Assembly (NCBI GenBank): GCA_043497085.1 | Contig: JBIEKI010000002.1 | From: Thalassobacillus sp043497085 | GTDB lineage: Bacteria > Bacillota > Bacilli > Bacillales > Halobacillaceae | Strand: one strand, 5' to 3' | Length of the DNA: 64,000 nt | Shown here: positions 41,860 through 50,376 of the stretch, piece after piece | Numbering within the stretch: position 1 is the stretch's first letter | Layout of the letters: each line of letters begins with the position of its first letter | Program-made: the position numbers and the translations under genes | Notes under the pieces: model-generated | What the model saw: only the letters and a program-made list of their open reading frames with translations | Database searches by the model: none | What the model was told of the DNA's origin: nothing

Positions 41860-42105
41860 AATGACTACAGGGGGAGAGACTACGTCAGTAGCGCCGAAGG
41901 AGCAAGCATATGATATGTGAATCTCTCAGGCAAAAAGACCCTTGTGTGACGCACCTCTGGAGAGTGTTCACAGCCGTGAACCACCCAAGAAGCAAGCCTT
42001 AAATACAAAATGCTCTGAATGCGTTTTCAACTTTAGGTGAAACTTTCTGGTGAATGGACAGAGTATCCCGCAATTTAGCAGTGGGATATCTGTCTGTTTT
42101 TTTAT
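41860..42105 (+). promoter_or_regulatory. Tandem glycine riboswitch with terminator
   Basis: Two aptamers occupy the gcvT leader. The first has GGGGGAGAGACT, GCGCCGAAGGAGCAAGC and GAATCTCTCAGGCAAAAAGAC; the second has GACGCACCTCTGGAGAGTG and ACTTTCTGGTGAATGGACAGAG. A terminator follows (42057-42103: GACAGAGTATCCC with GGGATATCTGTC, then TTTTTTT). As in B. subtilis, glycine binding should prevent termination and turn the operon on. Confidence 0.95.
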
Positions 42106-42134
42106 GAGAATAATATAAGTAGAGGAGTGTTCGT

Positions 42135-43238
42135 ATGGCTGATTTAAAAAGGACGCCGTTGTTTCCGGAATATGAAAAACATGGTGCGAAAACGATTGAT
42201 TTTGGCGGATGGGACTTGCCTGTCCAATTTTCTGGAATCAAAGATGAACATGAAGCAACACGAACCAAAGCAGGACTTTTTGATGTTTCCCATATGGGAG
42301 AAATTTTTGTAGAAGGTGCGAATAGCGAACAATTTTTGCAACAAATGCTTACCAATGATATTTCCAAATTAGAACCAAAAAAAGCACAGTATACCATTAT
42401 GTGTTATGAGAATGGTGGTACTGTCGACGATTTGATCGTTTATCAGTTGGAACAGGATAAATATCTGCTTGTCGTCAATGCTGCTAATGTAGACAAAGAT
42501 TATCAATGGTTGGAAGATCACTTGATTGATGGTGTTTCTTTACGTAATGAATCTGATGCGTATGTACAGCTTGCTCTTCAAGGACCAAAAGCTGAAGCTG
42601 TACTACAAACACTCACTGATACGGATTTATCAGCGATAAAATTCTTCCGCTTTGAATACCCGGTTTCTTTTGAAGGTGCATCGGATGATGCAATTGTTTC
42701 CCGGACTGGCTACACTGGTGAAGATGGTTTTGAAATTTATCTTCCGAAGGCCTCAGGTCCTGTACTATGGCAAAAAATCCTTGAAGCAGGGGAAGCAGAA
42801 GGAGTGCAGCCGATTGGATTAGGAGCGAGAGACACCCTTCGTTTTGAAGCTAACCTGGCTTTATATGGACAAGAGTTATCCCCGGAAATTTCTCCTCTGG
42901 AAGCGGGACTGTCCTTTGCAGTCAAACTGAAAAAAGATGCAGATTTTATCGGAAAAGATGCACTATTAAAACAGAAAGAAAATGGGCTGGAACGGAAGCT
43001 TGTCGGGCTAGAGATGCTGGAAAAAGGAATTCCAAGAACTGGATACAAGGTCTTTGCTGAAGAAAATGAAATCGGATTTGTAACGACTGGGACCCAGTCT
43101 CCAACTCTCGGAAAAAATGTCGGTTTAGCACTATTGAAAATAGATTATACCGAAATTGGTACTGAGGTCGAAGTGCAAGTACGTAAGCGGAAGTTGAAAG
43201 CAGAAGTAGTCAAAACACCTTTCTATAAGCGTGGTTAA
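42135..43238 (+). CDS. gcvT: Glycine cleavage system T protein (aminomethyltransferase)
   Basis: A 367-residue enzyme that releases ammonia from the aminomethyl-lipoyl H protein and loads the one-carbon unit on tetrahydrofolate. Family motifs include GWDLPVQFSGIKDEH, DVSHMGEIFVEG, SRTGYTGEDGFEIYLP and GLGARDTLRFEANL. AGAGGAG precedes the ATG by 8 bases. First gene of gcvT-gcvPA-gcvPB, under a tandem glycine riboswitch. The H protein and lipoate genes are not in the window. Confidence 0.97.
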   Translation: MADLKRTPLFPEYEKHGAKTIDFGGWDLPVQFSGIKDEHEATRTKAGLFDVSHMGEIFVEGANSEQFLQQMLTNDISKLEPKKAQYTIMCYENGGTVDDLIVYQLEQDKYLLVVNAANVDKDYQWLEDHLIDGVSLRNESDAYVQLALQGPKAEAVLQTLTDTDLSAIKFFRFEYPVSFEGASDDAIVSRTGYTGEDGFEIYLPKASGPVLWQKILEAGEAEGVQPIGLGARDTLRFEANLALYGQELSPEISPLEAGLSFAVKLKKDADFIGKDALLKQKENGLERKLVGLEMLEKGIPRTGYKVFAEENEIGFVTTGTQSPTLGKNVGLALLKIDYTEIGTEVEVQVRKRKLKAEVVKTPFYKRG

Positions 43239-43262
43239 TTCAAACAGGCAGGGGGATTTATG

Positions 43263-44612
43263 ATGGAGTTTCGTTATTTACCAATGACTGAAAGAGACAA
43301 ACAGGAAATGTTAGATACGATTGGGGTTAAAGATTCAGAAGAGTTGTTCAAAGATATCCCCGGAAAAGTAAGATTCAAAGGAGAGCTGGACATAAAGCCG
43401 CCGGCTAATGAGTTTGAATTGACAAAGGAACTGACCAGATTGGCAGAAACCAACGTCAACTTGAAATCACATACTTCCTTTCTTGGCGCGGGCGTCTATG
43501 ACCATTACATTCCATCAATCGTGGACCATGTCATTTCCAGGTCTGAGTTTTATACAGCTTACACGCCATATCAACCAGAGATTTCTCAAGGGGAACTGCA
43601 GGCAATTTTTGAATTCCAAACCATGATTAGTGAATTGACCGGAATGGATGTTGCCAATTCTTCCATGTATGACGGAGGAACCGCGTTGGCAGAAGCGGTT
43701 AACTTGAGTGCTGGTTCTACTAAGAAGAAAAAAGTGATTGTATCCCGTGCCGTGCATCCGGAATCTCGTGCGGTAATCCAGTCCTATGCGAATGGCCCAG
43801 GAGTAGAAATAGTTGAAATTGACCATAAAGAGGGGATTACTGATCTGGAAGCCCTGGCTTCAGAGCTGGATGAAAACACAGCCGGCGTAGTGATTCAATA
43901 TCCTAATTTCTTCGGTCAAATTGAACCGTTAGCAGAAGTGAGAGAATTGCTTGATACACAGAAAAAAGCAATGATGATTGTTTCCAGTAATCCGTTAGCC
44001 TTAGGTTATTTGACTCCGCCCGGTGAATTTGGAGCGGATATTGTCGTAGGAGATGCACAGGTGTTTGGAATCCCTGCACAATTTGGAGGGCCGCATTGCG
44101 GATATTTTGCAACGACTAAGAAGCTGATGAGGAAAGTACCAGGACGCTTGGTCGGCCAGACGAAAGATGAGCAGGGAAGAAGAGGGTTTGTATTGACTTT
44201 GCAGGCGAGGGAACAACATATCCGTCGTGATAAAGCAACATCCAATATTTGTTCGAACCAGGCTTTGAACGCACTTGCCTCATCGGTTGCTATGTCTTCA
44301 CTAGGAAAGCAAGGGGTCAAAAAAATGGCTTGGACGAATATCCAGAAGACAGCCTATATGAAGAAAGCATTGGAAGGTAATGGGCTATCAGTTACTTACC
44401 AAGGGCCATTTTTCAATGAACTTGTCGTCAATCTCGGTACCGATGTCCAGAAAGCGACCAAGAAGCTGCTTGAGAAAGGCTTCATCGGCGGGTATGATCT
44501 AAGCGCCGATTATGAAGAGCTTTCAGGGCATATGCTGATCGCCGTTACGGAGGTCCGTTCTAAAGAAGAGATCGACAAATTCGCGCAAGAATTGGGGGAT
44601 TTACATGAGTAA
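43263..44612 (+). CDS. gcvPA: Glycine dehydrogenase (decarboxylating) subunit 1
   Basis: A 449-residue N-terminal half of the split P protein. Typical stretches are MEFRYLPMTERDKQEML, FLGAGVYDHYIPSIVDH, TAYTPYQPEISQGELQ and RRDKATSNICSNQAL. It pairs with GcvPB to decarboxylate glycine with PLP. ATG at 43263 is preferred over 43260 by distance to GGGGGA. It overlaps gcvPB by 8 bases, ensuring equal subunit production. Confidence 0.97.
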   Translation: MEFRYLPMTERDKQEMLDTIGVKDSEELFKDIPGKVRFKGELDIKPPANEFELTKELTRLAETNVNLKSHTSFLGAGVYDHYIPSIVDHVISRSEFYTAYTPYQPEISQGELQAIFEFQTMISELTGMDVANSSMYDGGTALAEAVNLSAGSTKKKKVIVSRAVHPESRAVIQSYANGPGVEIVEIDHKEGITDLEALASELDENTAGVVIQYPNFFGQIEPLAEVRELLDTQKKAMMIVSSNPLALGYLTPPGEFGADIVVGDAQVFGIPAQFGGPHCGYFATTKKLMRKVPGRLVGQTKDEQGRRGFVLTLQAREQHIRRDKATSNICSNQALNALASSVAMSSLGKQGVKKMAWTNIQKTAYMKKALEGNGLSVTYQGPFFNELVVNLGTDVQKATKKLLEKGFIGGYDLSADYEELSGHMLIAVTEVRSKEEIDKFAQELGDLHE

Positions 44613-46065
44613 TCAAGATTTTCCACTAATATTCGAACATAGCCAAGAGAGCCGGACAGGCTTCAGCCTTCCGGAGATGGATGTCCCAGAGGTAGACATG
44701 ACAGAAATGCTGGATGAACGTTACATCCGCAAAAACGAAGCGGACCTGCCAGAAGTGAGTGAGTTGCAAATTATGCGTCACTATACAGCACTGTCTACAC
44801 GGAACCATGGAGTAGATTCAGGGTTTTACCCACTTGGTTCTTGTACTATGAAGTATAATCCCAAAATGAATGAAGATGTAGCGAGGCTGACAGGCTTCAG
44901 TCATATTCATCCTCATCAGCCGGTAGAAACGGTGCAGGGGGCATTGGAATTGATGTATGACCTACAAACTACCCTTGCAGCAATTACCGGTATGCATACA
45001 GTGACTTTACAGCCGGCAGCAGGGGCACACGGGGAATGGACTGGACTCATGATGATCCGTGCCTTCCACGAAGCAAATGGTGATTATGGACGTACGAAAG
45101 TCATTGTACCTGATTCCGCCCATGGCACGAATCCGGCTTCTGCAACTGTTGCAGGGTTTGATGCTGTAACTGTCAAATCAGATGAGCGCGGCTTGGTTGA
45201 TTTAGAAGACTTAAAGCGTGTTGTTGGAGAGGATACAGCTGCATTGATGCTGACTAACCCAAATACACTAGGTTTGTTCGAAGAGCATATATTAGAAATG
45301 GCAGCAATCATTCATGAAGCAGGTGGAAAGCTTTATTATGATGGCGCAAACCTGAATGCCATCCTGGGATATGCTCGTCCGGGAGACATGGGGTTTGACG
45401 TCGTTCACTTGAACCTTCATAAAACCTTTACTGGCCCGCATGGCGGTGGGGGACCCGGTTCCGGCCCAGTAGGTGTTACAGAAGAATTTGCGGCTTATCT
45501 TCCAAAGCCGGTGTTAACAAAAAAAGAAAATCACTATGTATTTGACTATGATCGCCCTAAGTCTATCGGACGGGTAAAACCGTATTATGGTAACTTCGGT
45601 ATCAACGTTCGTGCTTATACGTATATTCGGACGATGGGAGCGGAAGGACTGAAAAAAGTAAGTGAGCATGCTGTGTTGAACGCCAACTATATGATGAGGC
45701 GTTTAGAGAAGGAATATGAGTTGCCTTTTACCCAGCATTGTAAACATGAATTCGTATTATCAGGCAAACGCCAGAAGAAATTAGGGGTAAGGACACTTGA
45801 TATTGCGAAACGGCTGTTGGACTTCGGCTATCATCCGCCAACTATTTACTTCCCATTGAATGTAGAGGAAGCCTTGATGGTGGAGCCGACAGAAACAGAA
45901 TCAAAGGAAACACTTGATGCTTTCATTGATGCGATGATTCAAATTTCCAATGAAGCTAAAGAGAATCCGGAAATTGTCCAGGAAGCTCCTCATACGACAG
46001 TGGTCAGCCGAATGGATGAAACAACGGCAGCCAGAAAACCGATTTTGCGCTATAACAAAGACTGA
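44605..46065 (+). CDS. gcvPB: Glycine dehydrogenase (decarboxylating) subunit 2
   Basis: A 486-residue C-terminal half of the P protein carrying PLP. The lysine lies in VVHLNLHKTFTGPHGGGGPG, and GSCTMKYNPKMNEDVARL and DSAHGTNPAS are family motifs. It ends the operon. A palindromic repeat (copy B) follows directly; the hairpin at 46305 may serve as the transcription end. Confidence 0.97.
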   Translation: MSNQDFPLIFEHSQESRTGFSLPEMDVPEVDMTEMLDERYIRKNEADLPEVSELQIMRHYTALSTRNHGVDSGFYPLGSCTMKYNPKMNEDVARLTGFSHIHPHQPVETVQGALELMYDLQTTLAAITGMHTVTLQPAAGAHGEWTGLMMIRAFHEANGDYGRTKVIVPDSAHGTNPASATVAGFDAVTVKSDERGLVDLEDLKRVVGEDTAALMLTNPNTLGLFEEHILEMAAIIHEAGGKLYYDGANLNAILGYARPGDMGFDVVHLNLHKTFTGPHGGGGPGSGPVGVTEEFAAYLPKPVLTKKENHYVFDYDRPKSIGRVKPYYGNFGINVRAYTYIRTMGAEGLKKVSEHAVLNANYMMRRLEKEYELPFTQHCKHEFVLSGKRQKKLGVRTLDIAKRLLDFGYHPPTIYFPLNVEEALMVEPTETESKETLDAFIDAMIQISNEAKENPEIVQEAPHTTVVSRMDETTAARKPILRYNKD

Positions 46066-46073
46066 GCACATAA

Positions 46074-46265
46074 CAAAAGCGCAAGCGCCTTGTTCACCCC
46101 CGACAAGCTTAAGCCAATCCTCGCCGTGACGCTTGTTGTCACAGAGAGGATTGACTTAAGACCTCGAGGGGGTAGGCGCTGGCCGATGAAAACGCCACGT
46201 CCTGTGGCGACATCGGCACTAGCACGTCCTATGCGTCGGAGCTGGATGCAGCCCAATGCAGAATG
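46074..46265 (+). repeat. Intergenic palindromic repeat, copy B, with an extra 57-base module
   Basis: AACAAAAGCGCAAGCGCC to GGGGGTAGGCGCTGG matches copy A (9727-9883, opposite strand). Then come 57 bases (46183-46239) absent from copy A, containing the hairpin CCGATG-CGCCAC/GTGGCG-CATCGG, before the shared end GAGCTGGATG and GTTATCCAC. No conserved reading frame. Confidence 0.85.
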
Positions 46266-46304
46266 TTATCCACGATCATTAAATTTTATAAATTACTAGA
46301 CACT

Positions 46305-46334
46305 AAAAAAGCATCCTTTATCGGATGCTTTTTT
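46305..46334. terminator. Bidirectional terminator between the gcv operon and yqhL
   Basis: AAAAAAGCATCC and GGATGCTTTTTT form a 12-bp stem with loop TTTATC. Confidence 0.92.
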
Positions 46335-46335
46335 A

Positions 46336-46707
46336 TTACCCTTGTTTGATTTTTCCGCCCCAGTGTTTAAATCCGCCTTTCAGCTGATTCAAATCCCTGT
46401 AACCTTTTTTATGGAGTACTGCCGCGGCACGAGCTGAGCGTGCACCGCTTTGGCAATAAAGGTATACAGGCTGATCTTTTCTGACTTCGATAAGACGATG
46501 ATTCAACTGAGATAATGGTATATTTCTTGCCCCCAGGATATGGCCGCCTTTGAATTCTTTCGGCTCCCTTACATCAATCAGTTGTGCTTTGCGATATCCT
46601 TGTCTGAATTCCTCTTCCGTCAACGTAGTGAGAATTTTACGGGTTTTAAAAAATCTATATAACCAAAATCCAAGCAGAACAATAATCGTTATAATCAATA
46701 ATTCCAT
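46336..46707 (-). CDS. yqhL: Membrane-anchored rhodanese-like protein YqhL
   Basis: A 123-residue protein with an N-terminal membrane helix (LLIITIIVLLGFWLYRFF) and one rhodanese domain. The active-site Cys lies in LYCQSGARSARAAAVL, and the domain has the usual LIDVREPKEFKGGHILGARNIPL. It may transfer sulfur to a membrane partner. The position after gcvPB is that of B. subtilis yqhL. In B. subtilis lipM (yqhM) follows, but not here. Confidence 0.92.
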   Translation of the reverse strand: MELLIITIIVLLGFWLYRFFKTRKILTTLTEEEFRQGYRKAQLIDVREPKEFKGGHILGARNIPLSQLNHRLIEVRKDQPVYLYCQSGARSARAAAVLHKKGYRDLNQLKGGFKHWGGKIKQG

Positions 46708-46948
46708 CTTACTGATACCCCCATTTGTCTATTCCTTTATCTATTATATGGATGATTGGACAAATTTTCAAAGAGTTTTTGTTAAAAATAACTCTTCCAC
46801 TAACTGTTAATGCTATGTAGACACGTTTTTGTCACCGAGGAGAAAGTCGCGGTCATTTGCAAACGATAAAAAAGTTTATCTGGGAGATAAAAATAAGCAA
46901 TTGCTATTGTTATCTCTATTTCTCTATTATTTTCAACCTTTTTTACGA
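46708..46948. other. Intergenic stretch without a recognisable feature
   Basis: About 240 bases between yqhL and the nrdJ promoter. I see no gene with a binding site, no B12 riboswitch and no lipM remnant. Confidence 0.5.
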
Positions 46949-47050
46949 TTGACAATTGCAGTTTATTTCGTTCTAAACACAATATCTGGTACTTTTTTAA
47001 AAAAAGAACACAATATATTGATTAAGAATCTCTCGATGTGGTATGTTACT
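46949..47050 (+). promoter_or_regulatory. nrdJ promoter region with two NrdR boxes
   Basis: Promoter candidate TTGACA (46949-46954), 17 bases, TCTAAA. Two NrdR-like 16-mers follow: ACACAATATCTGGTAC (46977-46992) and ACACAATATATTGATT (47008-47023), with starts 31 bases apart, about three helical turns, as is normal for NrdR. A second promoter TTGATT-18-TATGTT overlaps the second box. Confidence 0.7.
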
Positions 47051-47130
47051 TGTAGAAATTAAAAAATACCAACAACAAGAAGAATACCACCAATCCTAAA
47101 TAAAATAAATAGTGAAGGAGAGGTTCACTG

Positions 47131-49698
47131 ATGCCAACAACTGCGGAATCTCATACAAACATCGATGTGGAGCGGTTGAATAAAGATATTCGACAATTTC
47201 CACAGGTTCACGAAATAGAGCCAGACATGAAAATAACCCATAAAGGTGTTTCTCGTCTTGTAATGCTTGATCGCTACGCATTCAAGGATACTGAAAGACT
47301 TACATTAGGTGAAGGAGACTTTGTGGTACTGACTGTCAAAGAAGATCCTAACTTTCCGGCACGGGGGTTAGGGTTTATTGAATCTATCGATTGGGAAGCG
47401 AAGAAAGCAAAAGTCAAAGTCGAGCAGGAGTTCGTCCATGTCCTGGATAACGACAAGGAGCGGGAAACAGGGATAGTTACCCGTAATCTTGATACCATCG
47501 ACAAACCATTGGAGATTTTCTATGAACAAATCGCCATGCGTAATGCTGCAGGTTTAGCAGAGGTAGAGACTGTCCCTGAAAACAAACAAACCTGGTATAA
47601 AGAATTTTACAAAGAGCTTTCTGAATTGAATTTTGTACCAGCAGGCCGTGTTTTATACGGGGCTGGTGCCAATACAGATGTTACTTATTTCAATTGCTAT
47701 GTTATGCCATTTGTTCAGGATTCCCGTGAAGGAATCTCAGACCATCGTAAGCAGGTGATGGAGATTATGTCACGCGGAGGCGGCGTAGGAACGAATGGTT
47801 CCACACTACGGCCCCGCAACGCCCTTGCCAGGGGAGTGAATGGTAAATCATCAGGTTCTGTATCATGGTTGGATGATATTGCCAAGCTGACCCATCTCGT
47901 AGAGCAAGGTGGTTCCAGACGAGGAGCGCAAATGATCATGCTTTCAGATTGGCACCCGGATGTACTGGAATTCATTATTTCTAAAATGCAGAACCCAAGA
48001 ATCCTTCGCTTTTTAATTGAAAATACAGAAGATGAGCAAATCAAGCGGTTAGCCCAGGAAAAATTGAAATTCACTCCATTGACAGAAACTGAACGAGATA
48101 TGTATCAAAGCGTCGTCAACTATAAAAACATGCCAGGTTATGGCGGCTTCACGGAACAAGCGATCAGAGAAGCAGAAGAAAAGTTGTTGACTGGAGGAAC
48201 ATATACCGTTCATAACCCAGACTTCTTGACCGGTGCAAACATTTCTGTCTGCATCACGAAGGAATTCATGGAAGCTGTGGAAAATGATCAGGATTACCAT
48301 CTGCGTTTTCCAGATGTAGAAAATTACACGAAGCAGGAGATGGCAGAGTATAATGAAGAGTGGCATAAAGTAGGAGATGTACGCGAGTGGCAGGATAGAG
48401 GCTATGATGTTCGTACCTACCGGAAAATCAAAGCTAAAGAGCTTTGGAACCTTATTAATATCTGTGCCACTTACTCAGCTGAACCTGGCATCTTTTTCAT
48501 AGATAATGCCAATGAAAAAACCAATGCTACAGCTTATGGTCAAAAGGTAGTTGCAACAAATCCATGTGGAGAACAACCTCTCGCTCCTTACTCTGTCTGT
48601 AATTTGGCAGCAGTTAACCTGGCTGCTATGGCAGATAAGGCTAATAAAAAAGTAGATTACGATAAATTAAAGAAAACAGTCGAAACAGGTGTCCGTATGC
48701 AGGACAACGTCATTGACGCCACACCATACTTTTTGGAAGAAAATCGCAAACAGGCACTTGGTGAACGTCGTGTCGGTCTTGGGGTCATGGGACTTCATGA
48801 TCTGTTAATATATTGTGAAACAGAATATGGCTCTGACGAAGGTAATAGACTAGTCGATGAGATATTTGAAACGATAGCGACAACAGCTTACCGCGCTTCC
48901 GTCGAACTAGCAAAGGAAAAGGGCAGCTTTCCGTATTTAGTCGGGGAAAGCGAGGAAGAAACTCAGGAACTACGTCGCCGTTTTGTCGAGACCGGTTACA
49001 TGAAACAGATGCCCGAAGACATCAGGGAATCAATCCTTGAACACGGCATCCGTAACTCTCATCTGCTAACAGTTGCGCCTACTGGTAGTACAGGTACTAT
49101 GGTAGGGATATCTACTGGGCTGGAGCCATACTTCTCGTTCTCTTATTTCCGAAGCGGACGATTAGGAAAGTTCATCGAGGTTAAGGCGGATATCGTCCAG
49201 GAATATCTTGATGCAAATCCACAACAGGATTCTGACAAACTGCCTGATTGGTTTGTGACCGCTATGGGTCTGTCCCCTGAAGCGCATGCGGATACACAAT
49301 GTGTTATTCAGCGCTGGGTCGACAGTTCGATTTCAAAAACAGTGAACGCTCCTAAAGGATATTCCGTAGAACAAGTCGAAAGTGTGTATCAACGATTATA
49401 CAGGGGCGGTGCGAAGGGCGGCACAGTTTATGTAGATGGCAGCCGTGACTCGCAAGTATTAACCTTGAAAGCAGAAGAGAATGACTTTGAGGGTGAACAA
49501 ACAGAATTTGAATTTGAAGAAGATAAAAAGCCTCGGGTCGTATTGATGGATACGGTACAAGAATTGACGAAAACAGATGTAACCATCGGCTCAGAAGTCG
49601 GTAATACATGTCCGGTCTGTCGTAAAGGGAAAATAGAAGATATTGGTGGCTGTAACACTTGTACAAACTGTAATGCACAGTTGAAGTGTGGATTGTAA
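47131..49698 (+). CDS. nrdJ: Adenosylcobalamin-dependent ribonucleotide reductase, class II
   Basis: An 855-residue enzyme making deoxyribonucleotides with coenzyme B12. Active-site motifs: the Cys in TYFNCYVMPF, the NPCGEQPLAPYSVCNL stretch with the radical Cys and Glu, and a C-terminal zinc-ribbon-like GNTCPVCRKGK...CNTCTNCNAQLKCG that resembles the thiol-shuttle tail. APTGSTGTMVGIS is the phosphate site. AAGGAGAGG precedes the ATG. It occupies the place of lipM in B. subtilis and is controlled by paired NrdR boxes. Cobalamin must be made or imported by genes outside the window. Confidence 0.94.
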   Translation: MPTTAESHTNIDVERLNKDIRQFPQVHEIEPDMKITHKGVSRLVMLDRYAFKDTERLTLGEGDFVVLTVKEDPNFPARGLGFIESIDWEAKKAKVKVEQEFVHVLDNDKERETGIVTRNLDTIDKPLEIFYEQIAMRNAAGLAEVETVPENKQTWYKEFYKELSELNFVPAGRVLYGAGANTDVTYFNCYVMPFVQDSREGISDHRKQVMEIMSRGGGVGTNGSTLRPRNALARGVNGKSSGSVSWLDDIAKLTHLVEQGGSRRGAQMIMLSDWHPDVLEFIISKMQNPRILRFLIENTEDEQIKRLAQEKLKFTPLTETERDMYQSVVNYKNMPGYGGFTEQAIREAEEKLLTGGTYTVHNPDFLTGANISVCITKEFMEAVENDQDYHLRFPDVENYTKQEMAEYNEEWHKVGDVREWQDRGYDVRTYRKIKAKELWNLINICATYSAEPGIFFIDNANEKTNATAYGQKVVATNPCGEQPLAPYSVCNLAAVNLAAMADKANKKVDYDKLKKTVETGVRMQDNVIDATPYFLEENRKQALGERRVGLGVMGLHDLLIYCETEYGSDEGNRLVDEIFETIATTAYRASVELAKEKGSFPYLVGESEEETQELRRRFVETGYMKQMPEDIRESILEHGIRNSHLLTVAPTGSTGTMVGISTGLEPYFSFSYFRSGRLGKFIEVKADIVQEYLDANPQQDSDKLPDWFVTAMGLSPEAHADTQCVIQRWVDSSISKTVNAPKGYSVEQVESVYQRLYRGGAKGGTVYVDGSRDSQVLTLKAEENDFEGEQTEFEFEEDKKPRVVLMDTVQELTKTDVTIGSEVGNTCPVCRKGKIEDIGGCNTCTNCNAQLKCGL

Positions 49699-49704
49699 AC
49701 TCAT

Positions 49705-49742
49705 AAAACCTTGCAGGATTTAATTCTGCAAGGTTTTTTATA
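49705..49742 (+). terminator. Terminator of nrdJ
   Basis: AAAACCTTGCAG and CTGCAAGGTTTT form a 12-bp stem with a 9-base loop and T-run. Confidence 0.93.
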
Positions 49743-49833
49743 CGTAAGGGTCTTTCTTGTCACGTATTATAAACTAGTGTATGATTTTTACTATACATAA
49801 AAGTTAACATAAAGGCAGTATTGGAGGATTAAC

Positions 49834-50262
49834 ATGCCGACACCGAGTATGGAGGACTATATTGAACAAATATATATGCTGATAGAAGAGAAGGGTTATG
49901 CTCGTGTATCTGATATCGCTGAAGCTTTAAGCGTCCACCCTTCGTCTGTAACCAAAATGGTACAGAAATTGGATCGCGACCAATATTTGAATTATGAAAA
50001 ATACCGTGGTCTGGTGCTGACAGCAAAAGGTAAAAAAATAGGAAAACGTCTGGTTTATCGTCATGAATTATTGGAACAATTTTTAGAAATCATCGGTGTG
50101 GATAATGAAAACATCTATGAAGATGTTGAAGGGATCGAACATCATCTAAGTTGGAACTCCATCGATCGCATTGGTGATTTAGTGCAATTTTTTGAAGAGG
50201 ATGAGTCAAGGATTAAAGGACTCCGACAAGTCCAGGAAAATAATGAAAAAGAAACAACATAA
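49834..50262 (+). CDS. mntR: Manganese-responsive regulator MntR
   Basis: A 142-residue DtxR-family repressor. All six B. subtilis Mn ligands are conserved in place: Asp8, Glu11, His77, Glu99, Glu102 and His103 (MPTPSMEDYIEQIYMLI; YRHELLEQF; DVEGIEHHL). The helix-turn-helix lies at about 25-60. It represses Mn uptake genes when Mn is plentiful. TTGGAGG precedes the ATG. It sits before yqhO, as in B. subtilis. Confidence 0.97.
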   Translation: MPTPSMEDYIEQIYMLIEEKGYARVSDIAEALSVHPSSVTKMVQKLDRDQYLNYEKYRGLVLTAKGKKIGKRLVYRHELLEQFLEIIGVDNENIYEDVEGIEHHLSWNSIDRIGDLVQFFEEDESRIKGLRQVQENNEKETT

Positions 50263-50273
50263 AACTGTATTTT

Positions 50274-50304
50274 AAAGGCGTGCCGATGAGGTGCGTCTTT
50301 TTTT
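50274..50304 (+). terminator. Terminator of mntR
   Basis: AAAGGCGTGCC pairs with GGTGCGTCTTT through several G-U wobbles; loop GATGA; T-run follows. Confidence 0.65.
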
Positions 50305-50376
50305 CGGGAGTTTTCGGTTCTATACGAGCTTGTTTCCCCTTATATATGAAACAAACGGCCTCTAAGGGGGGGACCT

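Noticed and set aside
46708..47130. A cobalamin riboswitch upstream of the B12-dependent reductase
   Set aside because: No B12-box-like sequence or large structured aptamer was recognisable; paired NrdR boxes explain the regulation better.
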